Below, in pieces: positions 48,762-58,651 of a DNA stretch of 64,000 nucleotides. The stretch is taken from the NCBI GenBank assembly GCA_938045805.1, contig CALIBL010000011.1, forward strand, positions 162,668 to 226,667, in the 5' to 3' direction. The number at the start of each line of letters is the position of its first letter. The stretch's first letter is position 1. Source of the stretch: an uncultured Rubripirellula sp. Lineage in GTDB: Bacteria > Planctomycetota > Planctomycetia > Pirellulales > Pirellulaceae. Made by a program: the position numbers and the translations under genes. The notes beneath the pieces were generated by a model. That model was not told the origin of the DNA, did no database searches, and saw only the letters and a list, made by a program, of their open reading frames with translations.

Positions 48762-49946
48762 ATGACTGAGCTCATCTTAGTGGTTAATTTTGGTAGTACC
48801 TCCATCAAGGCAGATCTCGTCGATCCAAAAACCGGTGATTCCCAAGCAGCTTTATCCATCGAGCGATTGGGAAGTGGTCAGGCGTCGGTTCAGATCAACC
48901 ATGCCAGTCCATCGCTCGCCCCCGATAACCCCGCGCAAGCTCTAAAGCAGTTCTTACCGAATTTACTGAACCGTCAGCACGATCCAATAAGAGCCACGGC
49001 GCATCGTGTCGTGCATGGAGGTGATGAGTTTACTGAGCCAACGTTGGTTTCTGAACAAGTGCTAGAGCAATTAGATCAGCTATCGCACTTAGCACCATTG
49101 CACAATCCTCCTGCGATTAATGGGATACGCATCGTTTCCGACATTTTGCCGGATCTACCACATTTTGCAGTTTTTGATACAGGATTCCATCAATCAATTC
49201 CTCTTGAAGCAAGTACTTATGCCTTGCCAACGACTCTGCTTAAGAGACACAAAATTCGGCGATTTGGATTTCACGGTATTAGTCATGAATTTACCGTCGA
49301 ACAGGTTGCTGCGTATCTCCAAGTGCCGTCAACCGACCTCAAAGTAGTCAGCTGTCATCTTGGCGGTGGATGTAGTGTTTGTGCGGTTGACCGAGGTAAA
49401 AGTGTTGCATCAAGCATGGGAATGACACCTTTAGAAGGCTTAGTGATGTCGACCAGATGCGGCGATCTTGATCCAGCAATTCCGCTGATGCTACAGAAAG
49501 TAGGCGGGTATTCGGTGGATGAGGTTGAGGATCTTTTGACTCGGCGATCGGGGCTTTTTGGCTTAACAGGCGGTGTTTCTGATTTTCGTGACATCGAGCG
49601 GGCCGCAAGACAAGGCAATCACTCGTGTCGTCAAGCAATTGATCTATTTTGTCATCGATTGCTCCAGTCAATCGGTTCGCATTTAGCGGTGATGAATCAT
49701 GCGGACGCATTAGTGTTCACAGGCGGAATAGGTGAGAATAGCCAATTGGTGAGACAACGAATCTGCGAAAGGCTATCTAATTTCGGTATTCAATATGACC
49801 ATCATCAAAATGAGATCGCTCTGTCGGTAAGCGAGCAGCTCGTTACAGAAGTCACCTCAGCAGGCAGTCAACTTCGGGTCTTCGTATCACGATCGAACGA
49901 GGCTTGGGCCATTGCTAAGTGTGCTTTTTCTCATCTAAATCAATGA
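48762..49946 (+). CDS. ackA: Acetate kinase
   Basis: 394 residues, normal length. It interconverts acetate plus ATP with acetyl phosphate. The N-terminal phosphate motif NFGSTSIKADL, VFDTGFHQSIP, FGFHGISHEF, the SCHLGGGCSV loop, PLEGLVMSTRCGDLDPAIP and VFTGGIGENS are all present. No phosphotransacetylase gene is near. The neighbours do not suggest an operon: the gap to DUF1501 is 94 bases, and the MazG-like gene follows by 84. The acetate freed by the deacetylase and esterase nearby could be its substrate, which is inference. Confidence 0.95.
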   Translation: MTELILVVNFGSTSIKADLVDPKTGDSQAALSIERLGSGQASVQINHASPSLAPDNPAQALKQFLPNLLNRQHDPIRATAHRVVHGGDEFTEPTLVSEQVLEQLDQLSHLAPLHNPPAINGIRIVSDILPDLPHFAVFDTGFHQSIPLEASTYALPTTLLKRHKIRRFGFHGISHEFTVEQVAAYLQVPSTDLKVVSCHLGGGCSVCAVDRGKSVASSMGMTPLEGLVMSTRCGDLDPAIPLMLQKVGGYSVDEVEDLLTRRSGLFGLTGGVSDFRDIERAARQGNHSCRQAIDLFCHRLLQSIGSHLAVMNHADALVFTGGIGENSQLVRQRICERLSNFGIQYDHHQNEIALSVSEQLVTEVTSAGSQLRVFVSRSNEAWAIAKCAFSHLNQ

Positions 49947-50030
49947 GATGAGCCGTTACGATTCAAACGACGACGTGATATTTACTCCACGATCAATCCT
50001 ATCTCTTGTCTCGCAAAGCGAGTGTAAGTA

Positions 50031-50435
50031 ATGCCATCTAGCTCATCCAAACTTGATGACGTCACCACCGTCGATCATCTCAAAAGCCAAGTCAAACGGT
50101 TTATCGCGGATCGCGATTGGGAGCAGTTCCATGATCCAAAGAATGTTTCCATGGCTTTAGCTTCTGAGGTTGGCGAATTATTAGATTTGTTCCGTTGGGT
50201 GAGGAGCGAAGATTCTTTCCGTGTTCTGGAAGACGAAGAGACCTTCAATGCGGTACGAATGGAGATTGCTGATATTGCAATGTTCCTTGTCGATTTCGCC
50301 AGCATTTGCAAAATAGATCTATCGACTGCAATTGATGAAAAGATGCAGATTAATGCAGCCCGTTATCCAATAGAAAAGTCGAGAGGAATTGCCACAAAAT
50401 ACACGGATTTAGGGACTCGCAAACAAGATCCGTAA
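50031..50435 (+). CDS. MazG-like nucleotide pyrophosphohydrolase
   Basis: 134 residues. All-alpha NTP pyrophosphatase fold with the EExxE/ExxD pattern in LASEVGELLDLFRWV and EIADIAMFLVDFASIC. It should hydrolyse (d)NTPs to monophosphates, probably cleaning damaged nucleotides. Its short length fits the MazG-like/dCTPase-type group rather than two-domain MazG. ATG at 50031; it converges on the ThuA gene. Confidence 0.88.
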   Translation: MPSSSSKLDDVTTVDHLKSQVKRFIADRDWEQFHDPKNVSMALASEVGELLDLFRWVRSEDSFRVLEDEETFNAVRMEIADIAMFLVDFASICKIDLSTAIDEKMQINAARYPIEKSRGIATKYTDLGTRKQDP

Positions 50436-50460
50436 TCTTAGTCAGTCAAGCAAATGATGA

Positions 50461-52251
50461 TTAATGAGCTTTCGAATCAGGGATAGGCTGGGGAGAGACA
50501 CCGAGTTTTTCGTAATTGAATCCAGCTTTCCTCGGATGATATGGCGTTGTGGGTTCAACCGAACGATCGGGAGATATTTGCTCCACCATGTTCAAACCCC
50601 AATACACTGAATTGACGACCACACGTCTCACGCCTTCGTTTTCGAAGTCCTCGGCTGAACCCATCGTAAAGTGGAAGATTTTTGATTCGCGATCATGATT
50701 TCCTAACCACGTTTTGGTCCAGCCAATCGGCAGGGGTTTTTTATTAGTGTTCGGGTTTGATTCGCGATCCAAGCTTTCGAGTGGTTGTCCCAAAATCAAG
50801 GTGGTGCAGTTGTTGGGTATCCCACGCTCCTCGTCATGGCAACGATAGACATCGGATGGTCCCCAAATATTCTGGACCCCAGTGAGTATCGGGTGAGAGG
50901 ATTGCTCCGGCACGATGATTCCTCGAGTCGACTCGCGATGCCATCCACCATGATGGCTCATAAACGTGCCGCCAAGGACTTCTCGAAGTGATGTCTTTTT
51001 TCCGTGAACCTCGTATGGCTTAACACCCCAAAAACCGTGGTTTGCAGTTCGCAATGCAATGATCGGTTTTCCAGAATCAAAATAGTCGTAGAAATGATCC
51101 ATTTGGGAATCATCCAGTTGCATGAATCTTGACATCCAAATAAGGCAGTCTGCATCCCGTAGAAGATGCAAACCAGGAATGTGATGTCGTCGAGACTTGT
51201 CTTTGAACGGTGCAGGTAAGGTTGGATCAACCAGCCCTTCATCGTTGATTGAGAATAACACAGTGCAATCAAATCCATGATGACGGGCGAGGACATTGGC
51301 AAGCATTGGCAGTGACTCCTCACTTCGGTACTCCTGTTCCGCCGCAATCAGAATGACGTGCATGTTTTTCCCCGGTCCCTCACCCCCGGGAATATGGAAC
51401 CACAATGGTTTCACGTCGTCTGGACGACTCTGCGTCCTGTCAGCTTTCGGTAGCGTGGCGTGCTGGATCACAAAATCTGTCAACGTTGGATCTTGGAACC
51501 AGCCAGCCCACATGTTGTGACCTTGTCCAGGCATCAATTTAATTTTCATGTTGCCGCCGTACTGTTGATATCGTTTTTGCACGATGGCGGAATTCTGTTC
51601 CAACGGAACCACGGTATCCTGATCACCGTGTAGATGCAGTATGGGTACTCCCTGTTTGGCGAGACGTGATAGCCGATCAATCGGATTATGATCCGAGAGT
51701 TGAGTAGACATCTCATTAGTAGTTAGTCCGTATGCCGATTTTGCTCTTTCAATCCCTGGATAGCTATTCAGATTACAGACAGGATAGATTCCTGCGATGG
51801 CTGACACTTTTTCAGCGTTTTCGGCTGCCCAGTTATAGAGCATTAGTCCGCCACGACTTCTGGCGAGGAGTACAGGTTTCGGTGAGAAGTCCTTTTGATC
51901 AACGAGGTGTTCATAAAGGTCTTCATATTTTTTTGTTCCTGTGGGACTTCCATACGATTCACCCACATCGATCCCTGCGATTGCGATCCCAGCACTGAGG
52001 AATTTTTCAAACATCCACTTTTCTTCTGGCCCCGGCAGGTTTTTTAGCGTCGGCGCGTACCATACCCATGGCTGTGGATCCATCTTGCGTTCTGGTCGGA
52101 TAACGAATGCAGTTTCTTGATCTAATTGAAAGGTTTCGCCCTTTATGGGTAGATTTTTTTCATCGGCTGTTGCTTGCTGCATCAAAGTAAAGGGAAGCGT
52201 TACGAAGATGCTAAAGATGAGAAATACAGTCCTTGATTTACAGACGCTCAT
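50461..52251 (-). CDS. Exported alpha/beta hydrolase fused to ThuA-like domain
   Basis: 596 residues from ATG 52251, which begins a signal peptide (VFLIFSIFVTLPFTLM); a TTG at 52317 is also in frame. Residues about 30-280 are an alpha/beta hydrolase with LLARSRGGLMLYNW at the nucleophile position, HLHGDQDTVVP as acid and MPGQGHNMW as His. From about 300 on it is ThuA-like (a glutamine-amidotransferase-type fold): HVILIAAEQEYRSEE, ADCLIWMSRF, HHGGWH and YWGLNMVEQ. ThuA domains occur in sugar-related genes; the role of the fusion is unknown. Confidence 0.87.
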   Translation of the reverse strand: MSVCKSRTVFLIFSIFVTLPFTLMQQATADEKNLPIKGETFQLDQETAFVIRPERKMDPQPWVWYAPTLKNLPGPEEKWMFEKFLSAGIAIAGIDVGESYGSPTGTKKYEDLYEHLVDQKDFSPKPVLLARSRGGLMLYNWAAENAEKVSAIAGIYPVCNLNSYPGIERAKSAYGLTTNEMSTQLSDHNPIDRLSRLAKQGVPILHLHGDQDTVVPLEQNSAIVQKRYQQYGGNMKIKLMPGQGHNMWAGWFQDPTLTDFVIQHATLPKADRTQSRPDDVKPLWFHIPGGEGPGKNMHVILIAAEQEYRSEESLPMLANVLARHHGFDCTVLFSINDEGLVDPTLPAPFKDKSRRHHIPGLHLLRDADCLIWMSRFMQLDDSQMDHFYDYFDSGKPIIALRTANHGFWGVKPYEVHGKKTSLREVLGGTFMSHHGGWHRESTRGIIVPEQSSHPILTGVQNIWGPSDVYRCHDEERGIPNNCTTLILGQPLESLDRESNPNTNKKPLPIGWTKTWLGNHDRESKIFHFTMGSAEDFENEGVRRVVVNSVYWGLNMVEQISPDRSVEPTTPYHPRKAGFNYEKLGVSPQPIPDSKAH

Positions 52252-52574
52252 TTTAGTCGTTGCGTTTACTATGTTGATGAATGAGTAGGTGTGACCAGAT
52301 TGTTCACATGGTACCAAACCTTCTGCTTGGTTTTGGTGTGTTGAGGTTTAGGAGCTACCGCAAATACCATTCGACAAGCTCGTTAATCTTTGGGTAATGA
52401 GCATTTTTTGGTACTCTAGATGGATCGGGAAAGCGATGCATTGTCTGAATTTTCCCCAAATGAATTGTCGATTTTTTGAGTTGGTTGTCCAAGTCACGCA
52501 GTGTTCCCCCTGGATGCATGACAAGCTAAACCACTCGACACACCTATCTTGAATCGAAGACAGTGAGGTCTTAG
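52252..52574. other. Divergent intergenic region, no feature seen
   Basis: 323 bases between the ThuA fusion and the DNase I-like gene. The first third is the in-frame extension of the ThuA gene back to a TTG. I see no convincing promoter pair, hairpin with T-run or RNA gene in it. Confidence 0.35.
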
Positions 52575-53609
52575 ATGGCGCGGCGTAGTAGACGCATTAA
52601 TTTGTGGATATGGTTTTTTATTACCGCGTTTTCCGGTGGCAGTCTCACGGGAATTTTACCCTTCGATCTTGGTGCGATTTGGGATCGAACTTCCCAGACA
52701 TCAGATAACACCACCTCCACTGAGAGATCTGACGTCCGCTCTGGTGCTGCGAACGAACAGATTTCGGTTGGGAACCCGAGGAGCTTAACGCCGAACCTCA
52801 CCAATCGGGATGCTTCATTTGATGAAAGGCCACTTCGAATAGCTAGTTTCAATATTCAAGTATTAGGCCAGAGTAAGATGAGCAAGCCCGAGGTCGTTAA
52901 CGCACTCGCGGTGATCCTTCGGCGTTTTGATTTAGTTGCAATTCAGGAAGTTAGATCGAAGGAGAGTGACGTGTTACCTCGCTTGACTCAGGCTGTTAAT
53001 GCGGGTCAGCGGAATTACAGTTTTCTCATTGGTCCACGTTTGGGTCGAACGGTTAGCAAAGAGCAATATGCCTTTATCTTTGATACTGACCGAATTGAGT
53101 ACGATCCGGGGTCGATTGGAACCATTTCAGATCCGGATGACCTGCTTCATCGTCCGCCATTTGTAACAAGGTTTCGAGCGAAGACACGGGAACCAAATCG
53201 TGCGTTCAGCTTTTGGATGGTTAACACACACACAGATCCTGACGAAGTACCACAGGAAATCAATGCGCTGGCTGATGTGTTTCGAGTCATGCAACAAAAT
53301 CAAATTGATGAAGATGATGTGATTCTGTTAGGTGACCTGAATGCGGCACCGAATCAATTTGGAGCGTTGCGATCGATACCATTCATGAAGTGGTCGGTTG
53401 ATGACGTGCCTACCAACACTCGTCGCAATAAAACGTACGACAATCTGTTATTCAGTGGGAGGCATACCACTGAGTTTACTGGGGTTTGGGGGGTATTTGA
53501 TATGGAGAAGGAATTAGGGCTTAGCTTCAATGAAGCGTTGCAAGTATCCGATCATCTTCCTGTTTGGTCAGAATTTAGTCAGTGGGAGACTGCGGGATCG
53601 GTGCAATGA
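52575..53609 (+). CDS. Membrane-anchored DNase I-like endonuclease/exonuclease/phosphatase protein
   Basis: 344 residues. An N-terminal membrane helix (LWIWFFITAFSGGSLTGIL) anchors or exports it. The EEP fold is shown by RIASFNIQVLG, VAIQEVRS with the metal Glu, SKEQYAFIFDT, WMVNTHTDPDE, ILLGDLNAAPN and SDHLPVW with the final Asp-His pair. The KEQYAF stretch is close to DNase I itself, so extracellular nuclease activity is likely, but phosphatases share the fold. It converges on the gene at 53619 with a 9-base gap. Confidence 0.87.
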   Translation: MARRSRRINLWIWFFITAFSGGSLTGILPFDLGAIWDRTSQTSDNTTSTERSDVRSGAANEQISVGNPRSLTPNLTNRDASFDERPLRIASFNIQVLGQSKMSKPEVVNALAVILRRFDLVAIQEVRSKESDVLPRLTQAVNAGQRNYSFLIGPRLGRTVSKEQYAFIFDTDRIEYDPGSIGTISDPDDLLHRPPFVTRFRAKTREPNRAFSFWMVNTHTDPDEVPQEINALADVFRVMQQNQIDEDDVILLGDLNAAPNQFGALRSIPFMKWSVDDVPTNTRRNKTYDNLLFSGRHTTEFTGVWGVFDMEKELGLSFNEALQVSDHLPVWSEFSQWETAGSVQ

Positions 53610-53618
53610 GCGAACCGA

Positions 53619-55049
53619 TTAATTCTGTGCTTCGGCACGAAAGCGAATCACTAATTCTCTGCCGTGTTGTTTTGCAATGTGATTCGGTATCAGAATAAAG
53701 TCATCAGTGATAAGCGGTTCAAATTCGGCACCTGCAATGATCGTGGCTTGAGCTATTCTGTGAGGGAGGAATTCGATGATTGGACGTCCTCCTCTTTGGG
53801 AGCCATTCGTGTTAATGGGGTCGAAAGATTGATTTCCTTTCATCGGTGTAATCTCGAGCGTATGAACGTCTTGGTCGATCGTTAATTTTTGCTGATAAGC
53901 GTTGGGGAGTTCTGCCATCACGGATTGCCAGGCAGGATCACCATAAAAGGCAACGGTATCCCTATCCCAAAGTAAACCTCGAGAATCGAATTCGGTTAAG
54001 CCGAGCCTTCGCCCTGACTCGTTGGGTTTGGCAGAGGGCAGACTGCGAGATCCGGGGTTAATATCGCGACCGGTGAGCTCAGGGTAATACGTGTCGATTC
54101 GATGGATCAACGCGTGTTGGTTCGCATGAAAAGCTTCTGTCAAAGTATAACGGCCAGGTTGCTCGATGAAGTAATCTAGTACGCCCCATCCCGCATATCC
54201 GTACCACGTTAAAACGGTGTATCCGATCATCTGTTGCACACCGATATCGTTCATCCAAGCAAGGGCCATCGCATCAGGTCCATCGATATGCCCCATCAGG
54301 CAGTTACCTACTGCGAGGTAAGCTTTCGGCGTGTCGGATCGAATCCGGAACCGCTCACCTTCAGTGGGGCTCCCAAACATTTTTCCGGCCTCAGATTGAA
54401 AATAGCCGTTCTTGTAACGGAAGCCAATCTGCCAATTTCGTTCAGTTGCATGACCTGAGGTGACAAAAAGGTCGGTACGATCATCACGTAAGGTTTCCGC
54501 TAGGGCCTTCGTTGTGTCAGCCGGTCCTCGTACCTGACTGATCAATCCGCTTGATTCTTTTTCAACTTTTTTGTGTTGCACTAACTCGTCGTACCAGACG
54601 CCTTCTTTGCAATGCGTAAGCGCTATTTCGGTACCCGATGCGACGCGATCAATTGTCAACGTTTTGTCATCTGCGGCAATCCGAAGGGCGTTTGCAGCAT
54701 TGTATCCGGTTAGAATTCCCCAGAGAGTATCACAGTAGGGGTCGCTGTCGAGCTCTCGTGTAAGACGATGTACTATGGCGACAAATTCTCGAGTTACTTC
54801 ATGCGGCTGTGCGACGAAACAACTGTACTGAGGGTGAAGGTCTGATAGTGCCGGCAAAACTTCGTTCGGGGATTGATTCCAAACAATAGTTTTGGTGTTG
54901 GGGTATTTTTCCTCTAAAGTCGCCACCACCTGTGACCAATCCGCTTTTTCTTTCGTCGTCGAAGAGACGATAATTGCGTAAGAGAAATGGTTGGCGTGGG
55001 AGACGATGCTCATCAGCATGACAAAAATGCAGCAGATAGCAGTTCGCAT
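53619..55049 (-). CDS. Exported protein with clan CD (gingipain/caspase-like) cysteine peptidase pattern
   Basis: 476 residues. A signal peptide (AICCIFVMLMSIVSHA) precedes the mature chain. The strand-His pattern DLFVTSGHATE (His200) and the strand-Cys pattern KAYLAVGNCLMGHI (Cys250), 50 residues apart, follow the His-Gly... and ...Cys dyad of clan CD peptidases such as C25 gingipains and caspases. The region after, MALAWMNDIGVQQMIGYT, is like the strand that follows the Cys in that fold. The C-terminal about 120 residues look beta-rich (EITPMKGNQSF, AGAEFEPLITDD). The normal HG reads HA. I do not know the exact family; the peptidase call is inference from the motif pattern. Confidence 0.75.
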   Translation of the reverse strand: MRTAICCIFVMLMSIVSHANHFSYAIIVSSTTKEKADWSQVVATLEEKYPNTKTIVWNQSPNEVLPALSDLHPQYSCFVAQPHEVTREFVAIVHRLTRELDSDPYCDTLWGILTGYNAANALRIAADDKTLTIDRVASGTEIALTHCKEGVWYDELVQHKKVEKESSGLISQVRGPADTTKALAETLRDDRTDLFVTSGHATERNWQIGFRYKNGYFQSEAGKMFGSPTEGERFRIRSDTPKAYLAVGNCLMGHIDGPDAMALAWMNDIGVQQMIGYTVLTWYGYAGWGVLDYFIEQPGRYTLTEAFHANQHALIHRIDTYYPELTGRDINPGSRSLPSAKPNESGRRLGLTEFDSRGLLWDRDTVAFYGDPAWQSVMAELPNAYQQKLTIDQDVHTLEITPMKGNQSFDPINTNGSQRGGRPIIEFLPHRIAQATIIAGAEFEPLITDDFILIPNHIAKQHGRELVIRFRAEAQN

Positions 55050-55235
55050 TGTTATGAATACTTCCGGTCAAGAAAGAGGCGCCGAAATCGGTTTGGTTGG
55101 AGGCATTATAAATGCCACGCTTTAATTACACACCTAGTTTAACTTCAACCGCGCAGTTCCGTATCAGTTTATCCATAGGGCAGATTACGGGTCCGTCCTC
55201 ATTAGCGATTTTAGAAATAGGTTAGACAAAGAACG

Positions 55236-56702
55236 ATGCGATTATTTCCTCGAATGTCTGCGATTCTTGTCTGCAATTTGTTTTTATTTCAGGCAGTTCG
55301 AAGTGAGCGAACACCCAACATTGTCATGATTGTCGCTGACGATCTAAATTGCTTTATCGAACCTTACGGCGATAATATTGCGATAACGCCAAATCTATCC
55401 GAGCTTGCGAGTCGTGGGCTAGTGTTCGATAAGGCATATTGTCAGCAAGCCGTGTGCAATCCCTCTCGGAGCTCTTTTCTGACAGGCTTGCGTCCCAATT
55501 CAGTCAAGGTTGATGATCTCCGAAAGAATTTTCGGGAATCATCCCAACTAGGGGAATCACTGGTTACGCTTCCACAATTCTTTAAAGAGCGTGGTTACTT
55601 CTGCCAGAATATCGGCAAGCTGTTTCATAACATGGGAGAGACTCAAGACCGTGAATCATGGTCGATAGACGAGGTCCTACATAAAGGTACTCATTCTGCC
55701 GACACCATTCATTACAACACACCCAAGCACTTGCGGAGTAATCAGTATTCAAAAGCGCCGGTCATGGAGGCGTTGGACGTTCCGGATACTTTTTATCGCG
55801 ATGGACAGATCGCTCATCTAGCTGCCTCGGTGTTACGTGATTTCCCGCCAGAAGGGAAGCCATTCTTTCTCGCTGTCGGTTTCTGGAGACCTCATCTGCC
55901 TTTCGTCGCCCCGGAGAAATATTGGAAGCTGTATGAACCCAAAAAAATCAGGCTTCCACCAACACTCGATCAATACAGATTCGTACCGTCTATTGCATTG
56001 CATGACTCGAGAGAGCTTTGGAGCTATGGCAACCTGCGCGAGAAGGAGGCATTGTCAGAGAATGACATTAGAAATCTAAAGTTGGGTTATTACGCGTCAA
56101 TTAGCTTTCTTGATGCTCAAGTAGGAAAAGTGTTAGATGCAATCGATGTGGGCGGCCACCGTGAAAATACCATTGTGGTTTTTTTGTCGGATCATGGATT
56201 TCATGTTGGTGAACGTGGCCTATGGGGAAAGACGACAAATTTTGAATTGGATGCCAGAGTACCTTTCATTGTGAGCGACCCTAGAGCCACGAGTAGCCAT
56301 GGAAAGATCAGCTCGAGTCTGTGCGAATTAGTCGATCTATATCCCACACTGATACAGTTGTGTGGATTTGAGCCTGGGGACAATCAAGGATTAGAGGGGC
56401 AAGACTTGAGTCCGCTGTTGAAAGACCCGACACTCGAGATCAAGTCCGCTGCATTTACTCAGCATCAACATCCGTTTTACGGTTCCCGAGATCAGTGGAA
56501 AGCGATGGGTTACTCAATCCGGACGACCCGGTGGCGATACACGGAGTGGCGTGCAATTGGATCTCATGAAGTTTTAGCGAAGGAGCTTTATGATTACTCG
56601 AGCGATTTGCAGGAACTGACAAACGTGTCCCACCTCCACCCAGAAGTTGTTAACAGACATTCGATTGAGCTATTGCGACAGTTTCCGATCAACCAAGAGT
56701 GA
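55236..56702 (+). CDS. Sulfatase, iduronate-2-sulfatase-like
   Basis: 488 residues with a signal peptide (ILVCNLFLFQAVRS). Metal Asp pair in NIVMIVADDLN, formylglycine motif CNPSR at 74-78, VGFWRPHLPFVAPEKYW, and FLSDHGFHVGERGLWGK with the second metal site. The RPHLPF and GLWGK stretches are typical of iduronate/choline-type sulfatases. It should act on sulfated polysaccharide. There is no extra binding domain, unlike the sulfatase at 38814. It converges on the SGNH fusion with a 17-base gap. Confidence 0.94.
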   Translation: MRLFPRMSAILVCNLFLFQAVRSERTPNIVMIVADDLNCFIEPYGDNIAITPNLSELASRGLVFDKAYCQQAVCNPSRSSFLTGLRPNSVKVDDLRKNFRESSQLGESLVTLPQFFKERGYFCQNIGKLFHNMGETQDRESWSIDEVLHKGTHSADTIHYNTPKHLRSNQYSKAPVMEALDVPDTFYRDGQIAHLAASVLRDFPPEGKPFFLAVGFWRPHLPFVAPEKYWKLYEPKKIRLPPTLDQYRFVPSIALHDSRELWSYGNLREKEALSENDIRNLKLGYYASISFLDAQVGKVLDAIDVGGHRENTIVVFLSDHGFHVGERGLWGKTTNFELDARVPFIVSDPRATSSHGKISSSLCELVDLYPTLIQLCGFEPGDNQGLEGQDLSPLLKDPTLEIKSAAFTQHQHPFYGSRDQWKAMGYSIRTTRWRYTEWRAIGSHEVLAKELYDYSSDLQELTNVSHLHPEVVNRHSIELLRQFPINQE

Positions 56703-56719
56703 ACCAATCGGCTCACTCG

Positions 56720-58651
56720 CTAGCGATTTTGATCAAGATCACAATCATTTTCCGCGATTACCGCGTCTCCAATTGAAGTTGTTGGGTGGGTGTAAAGATA
56801 TTCCCAAACCGGTTCGTAAAGTAGTGCGCCGTTTTCGTCACTTGGCGAAGATCGACTCGGTGTCACTGAAGAATGAGCCCTCTTGGAATCGCCACCAACG
56901 TTCGCCCCAGAGATCAGACGCCGACTATTGGCATACGGAGGCGACGTTTGGTCGACATCGATTATTGGACCGTATTGATTGAGGCGCAAGAGTTGCCAGG
57001 ACCGACAGTAGTGATCCGCGGTCCATCCGCCATCAAGCACGTGCGTGAATCCAAAGAAATGATTTGCAGGCGTTGCTGAATAAAGATTTTGCCAGTTTTG
57101 ATCTTGGTCACGTGGGCCACAAAGCATCACCACGCGGCTGACTTTTTGATGTTTCGCAAAACGTGTAGCGGTTGTGCTTCCATGTGAAGCTCCGCTAACG
57201 ATCACTTTATCCCAGCGAACTCGATCTTTAGCCGGTGTCAAAAACTGATGCCAATTCCCCATCGGATGCTCTTGATCAAGCCAAATTAAAAATTTCCTTG
57301 CTCGCTCTGCTGCTCCGTCCCGAAATTGAAGATCAAGCTCATCACTGTGGTCTTCCCCAGTCGCCGCCTCAAGTCTTACCAAACCTCTGGCTACACTTGA
57401 TTTAGGTTCCGGTTGGCATAGCTTACCGAACCATCCGCGTGCGTAATGAACATCAATTGCGTGTAACCCATAGGCATTGAGACGTTTGAACAATTCTTCA
57501 TTGTGTCCCATTAACCAAAGCACTAGCTTCCCACGCGATTCAACTGACGTGTCGACGCTGGCATACTGCAAATCACTTGGCTTGTCGGCGGTTCCGCGTG
57601 TGAATCCTATGGCTGGATATTCACCGGTATGAGGGTCAATCACGCTTGCTCTTTCCTTATACGTGTAACGCTGAGGGTCGAGGTCCTCTCGTAATTCAGT
57701 TTTTGTTTTCCCTCGTAGTGTATTGCCTGTGTTCTGTACCGCTTCTTCTGCTACTTCACGCAAAAACCTTGCGTAGGTCGCATCGATACCTTCCGGTGTA
57801 AATTCGATTGCTTTCGGTGATTCATTGAACAAGCAGGCATACCAAATGCATGCCGCGAGATACTTACCCGCTTGATTGGCGTGATGTCCGTCCATCTTGA
57901 GGGCCTTGTTGTCTCCAGTACTTTTCCACCGATAACCGACATGTAACGAAAACTGCTGGTTGGGGAGAGCAGGGTAGGACGCACTTTCAACATCAAATTG
58001 TTCGTCCGGCTTGTAGCCGTAATCGGGATGTTGATCAGCTAACCAAAATCCTTGACCCGAGGGGATGATTTTCGCATGTAATTCTTGCGCGATCGTTTGA
58101 TATGCATTTTTCAAACCAATGAACATTTCCTGCTGCGTTGAAGGCTCTTCTGGTTGCGTGCTTGGTTTTGAAAAACGGGGGTCATCACATCGATAAGCCC
58201 AGGTTTGGTGCACGACTAATTCGGCTTGAGGTGCAAATCGGTGAATAAGGGATGCAATTTCTCCGACGTAGGGGCGATAGGTACTGATGTCATGGCTTTT
58301 GATGCTGACCTGCTGGAGCGTTACAAAATCCCACTCATCTGAAGACAGAGCCTCGGTGAGTGTTTCTCCATTGGCGTAAGGTGTACCAAATCCCTCGATC
58401 GGGTCTGAGGGTTCGAATGCTCGTTCGTGGTGCAGGCTAAGAGATGACCCACCAATGTGAAGTCGTTTGTGGATAAGCTTGTGATCTGCTGCTTTAACAA
58501 TCGCGTTTAAGTATTCAGTTCCGTTTTCCGTGAAGCTGTTACCGATGGTGAGTACGCGAATCGTTTTTTGTTCAGCACTAGATTCAGTCGGTGAACCGAT
58601 CCACCAGACCGATGCAATCAATAACGACCAGGTGAAAGAAAGTCGATTCAT
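56720..58651 (-). CDS. Exported SGNH/DUF4886-type hydrolase fused to alpha/beta hydrolase-like domain
   Basis: 643 residues from ATG 58651, which starts a signal peptide (FTWSLLIASVWWIG); the in-frame TTG at 58666 is less likely. The N-terminal half has IRVLTIGNSFTENGTEYL with the SGNH Ser, RLHIGGSSL and WDFVTLQQVSI, the DUF4886 pattern; the GHHANQAGKYLAACI segment gives the C-terminal Asp-His. The second half (about 330-643) has VIVSGASHGSTTATRF, an alpha/beta hydrolase nucleophile elbow (GxSxG with Ala-Ser-His-Gly), and LCGPRDQDQNW. The C-terminal His is in HSSVT or HPTT. Each half may act as an esterase; the joint function is unknown. Confidence 0.82.
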   Translation of the reverse strand: MNRLSFTWSLLIASVWWIGSPTESSAEQKTIRVLTIGNSFTENGTEYLNAIVKAADHKLIHKRLHIGGSSLSLHHERAFEPSDPIEGFGTPYANGETLTEALSSDEWDFVTLQQVSIKSHDISTYRPYVGEIASLIHRFAPQAELVVHQTWAYRCDDPRFSKPSTQPEEPSTQQEMFIGLKNAYQTIAQELHAKIIPSGQGFWLADQHPDYGYKPDEQFDVESASYPALPNQQFSLHVGYRWKSTGDNKALKMDGHHANQAGKYLAACIWYACLFNESPKAIEFTPEGIDATYARFLREVAEEAVQNTGNTLRGKTKTELREDLDPQRYTYKERASVIDPHTGEYPAIGFTRGTADKPSDLQYASVDTSVESRGKLVLWLMGHNEELFKRLNAYGLHAIDVHYARGWFGKLCQPEPKSSVARGLVRLEAATGEDHSDELDLQFRDGAAERARKFLIWLDQEHPMGNWHQFLTPAKDRVRWDKVIVSGASHGSTTATRFAKHQKVSRVVMLCGPRDQDQNWQNLYSATPANHFFGFTHVLDGGWTADHYCRSWQLLRLNQYGPIIDVDQTSPPYANSRRLISGANVGGDSKRAHSSVTPSRSSPSDENGALLYEPVWEYLYTHPTTSIGDAVIAENDCDLDQNR

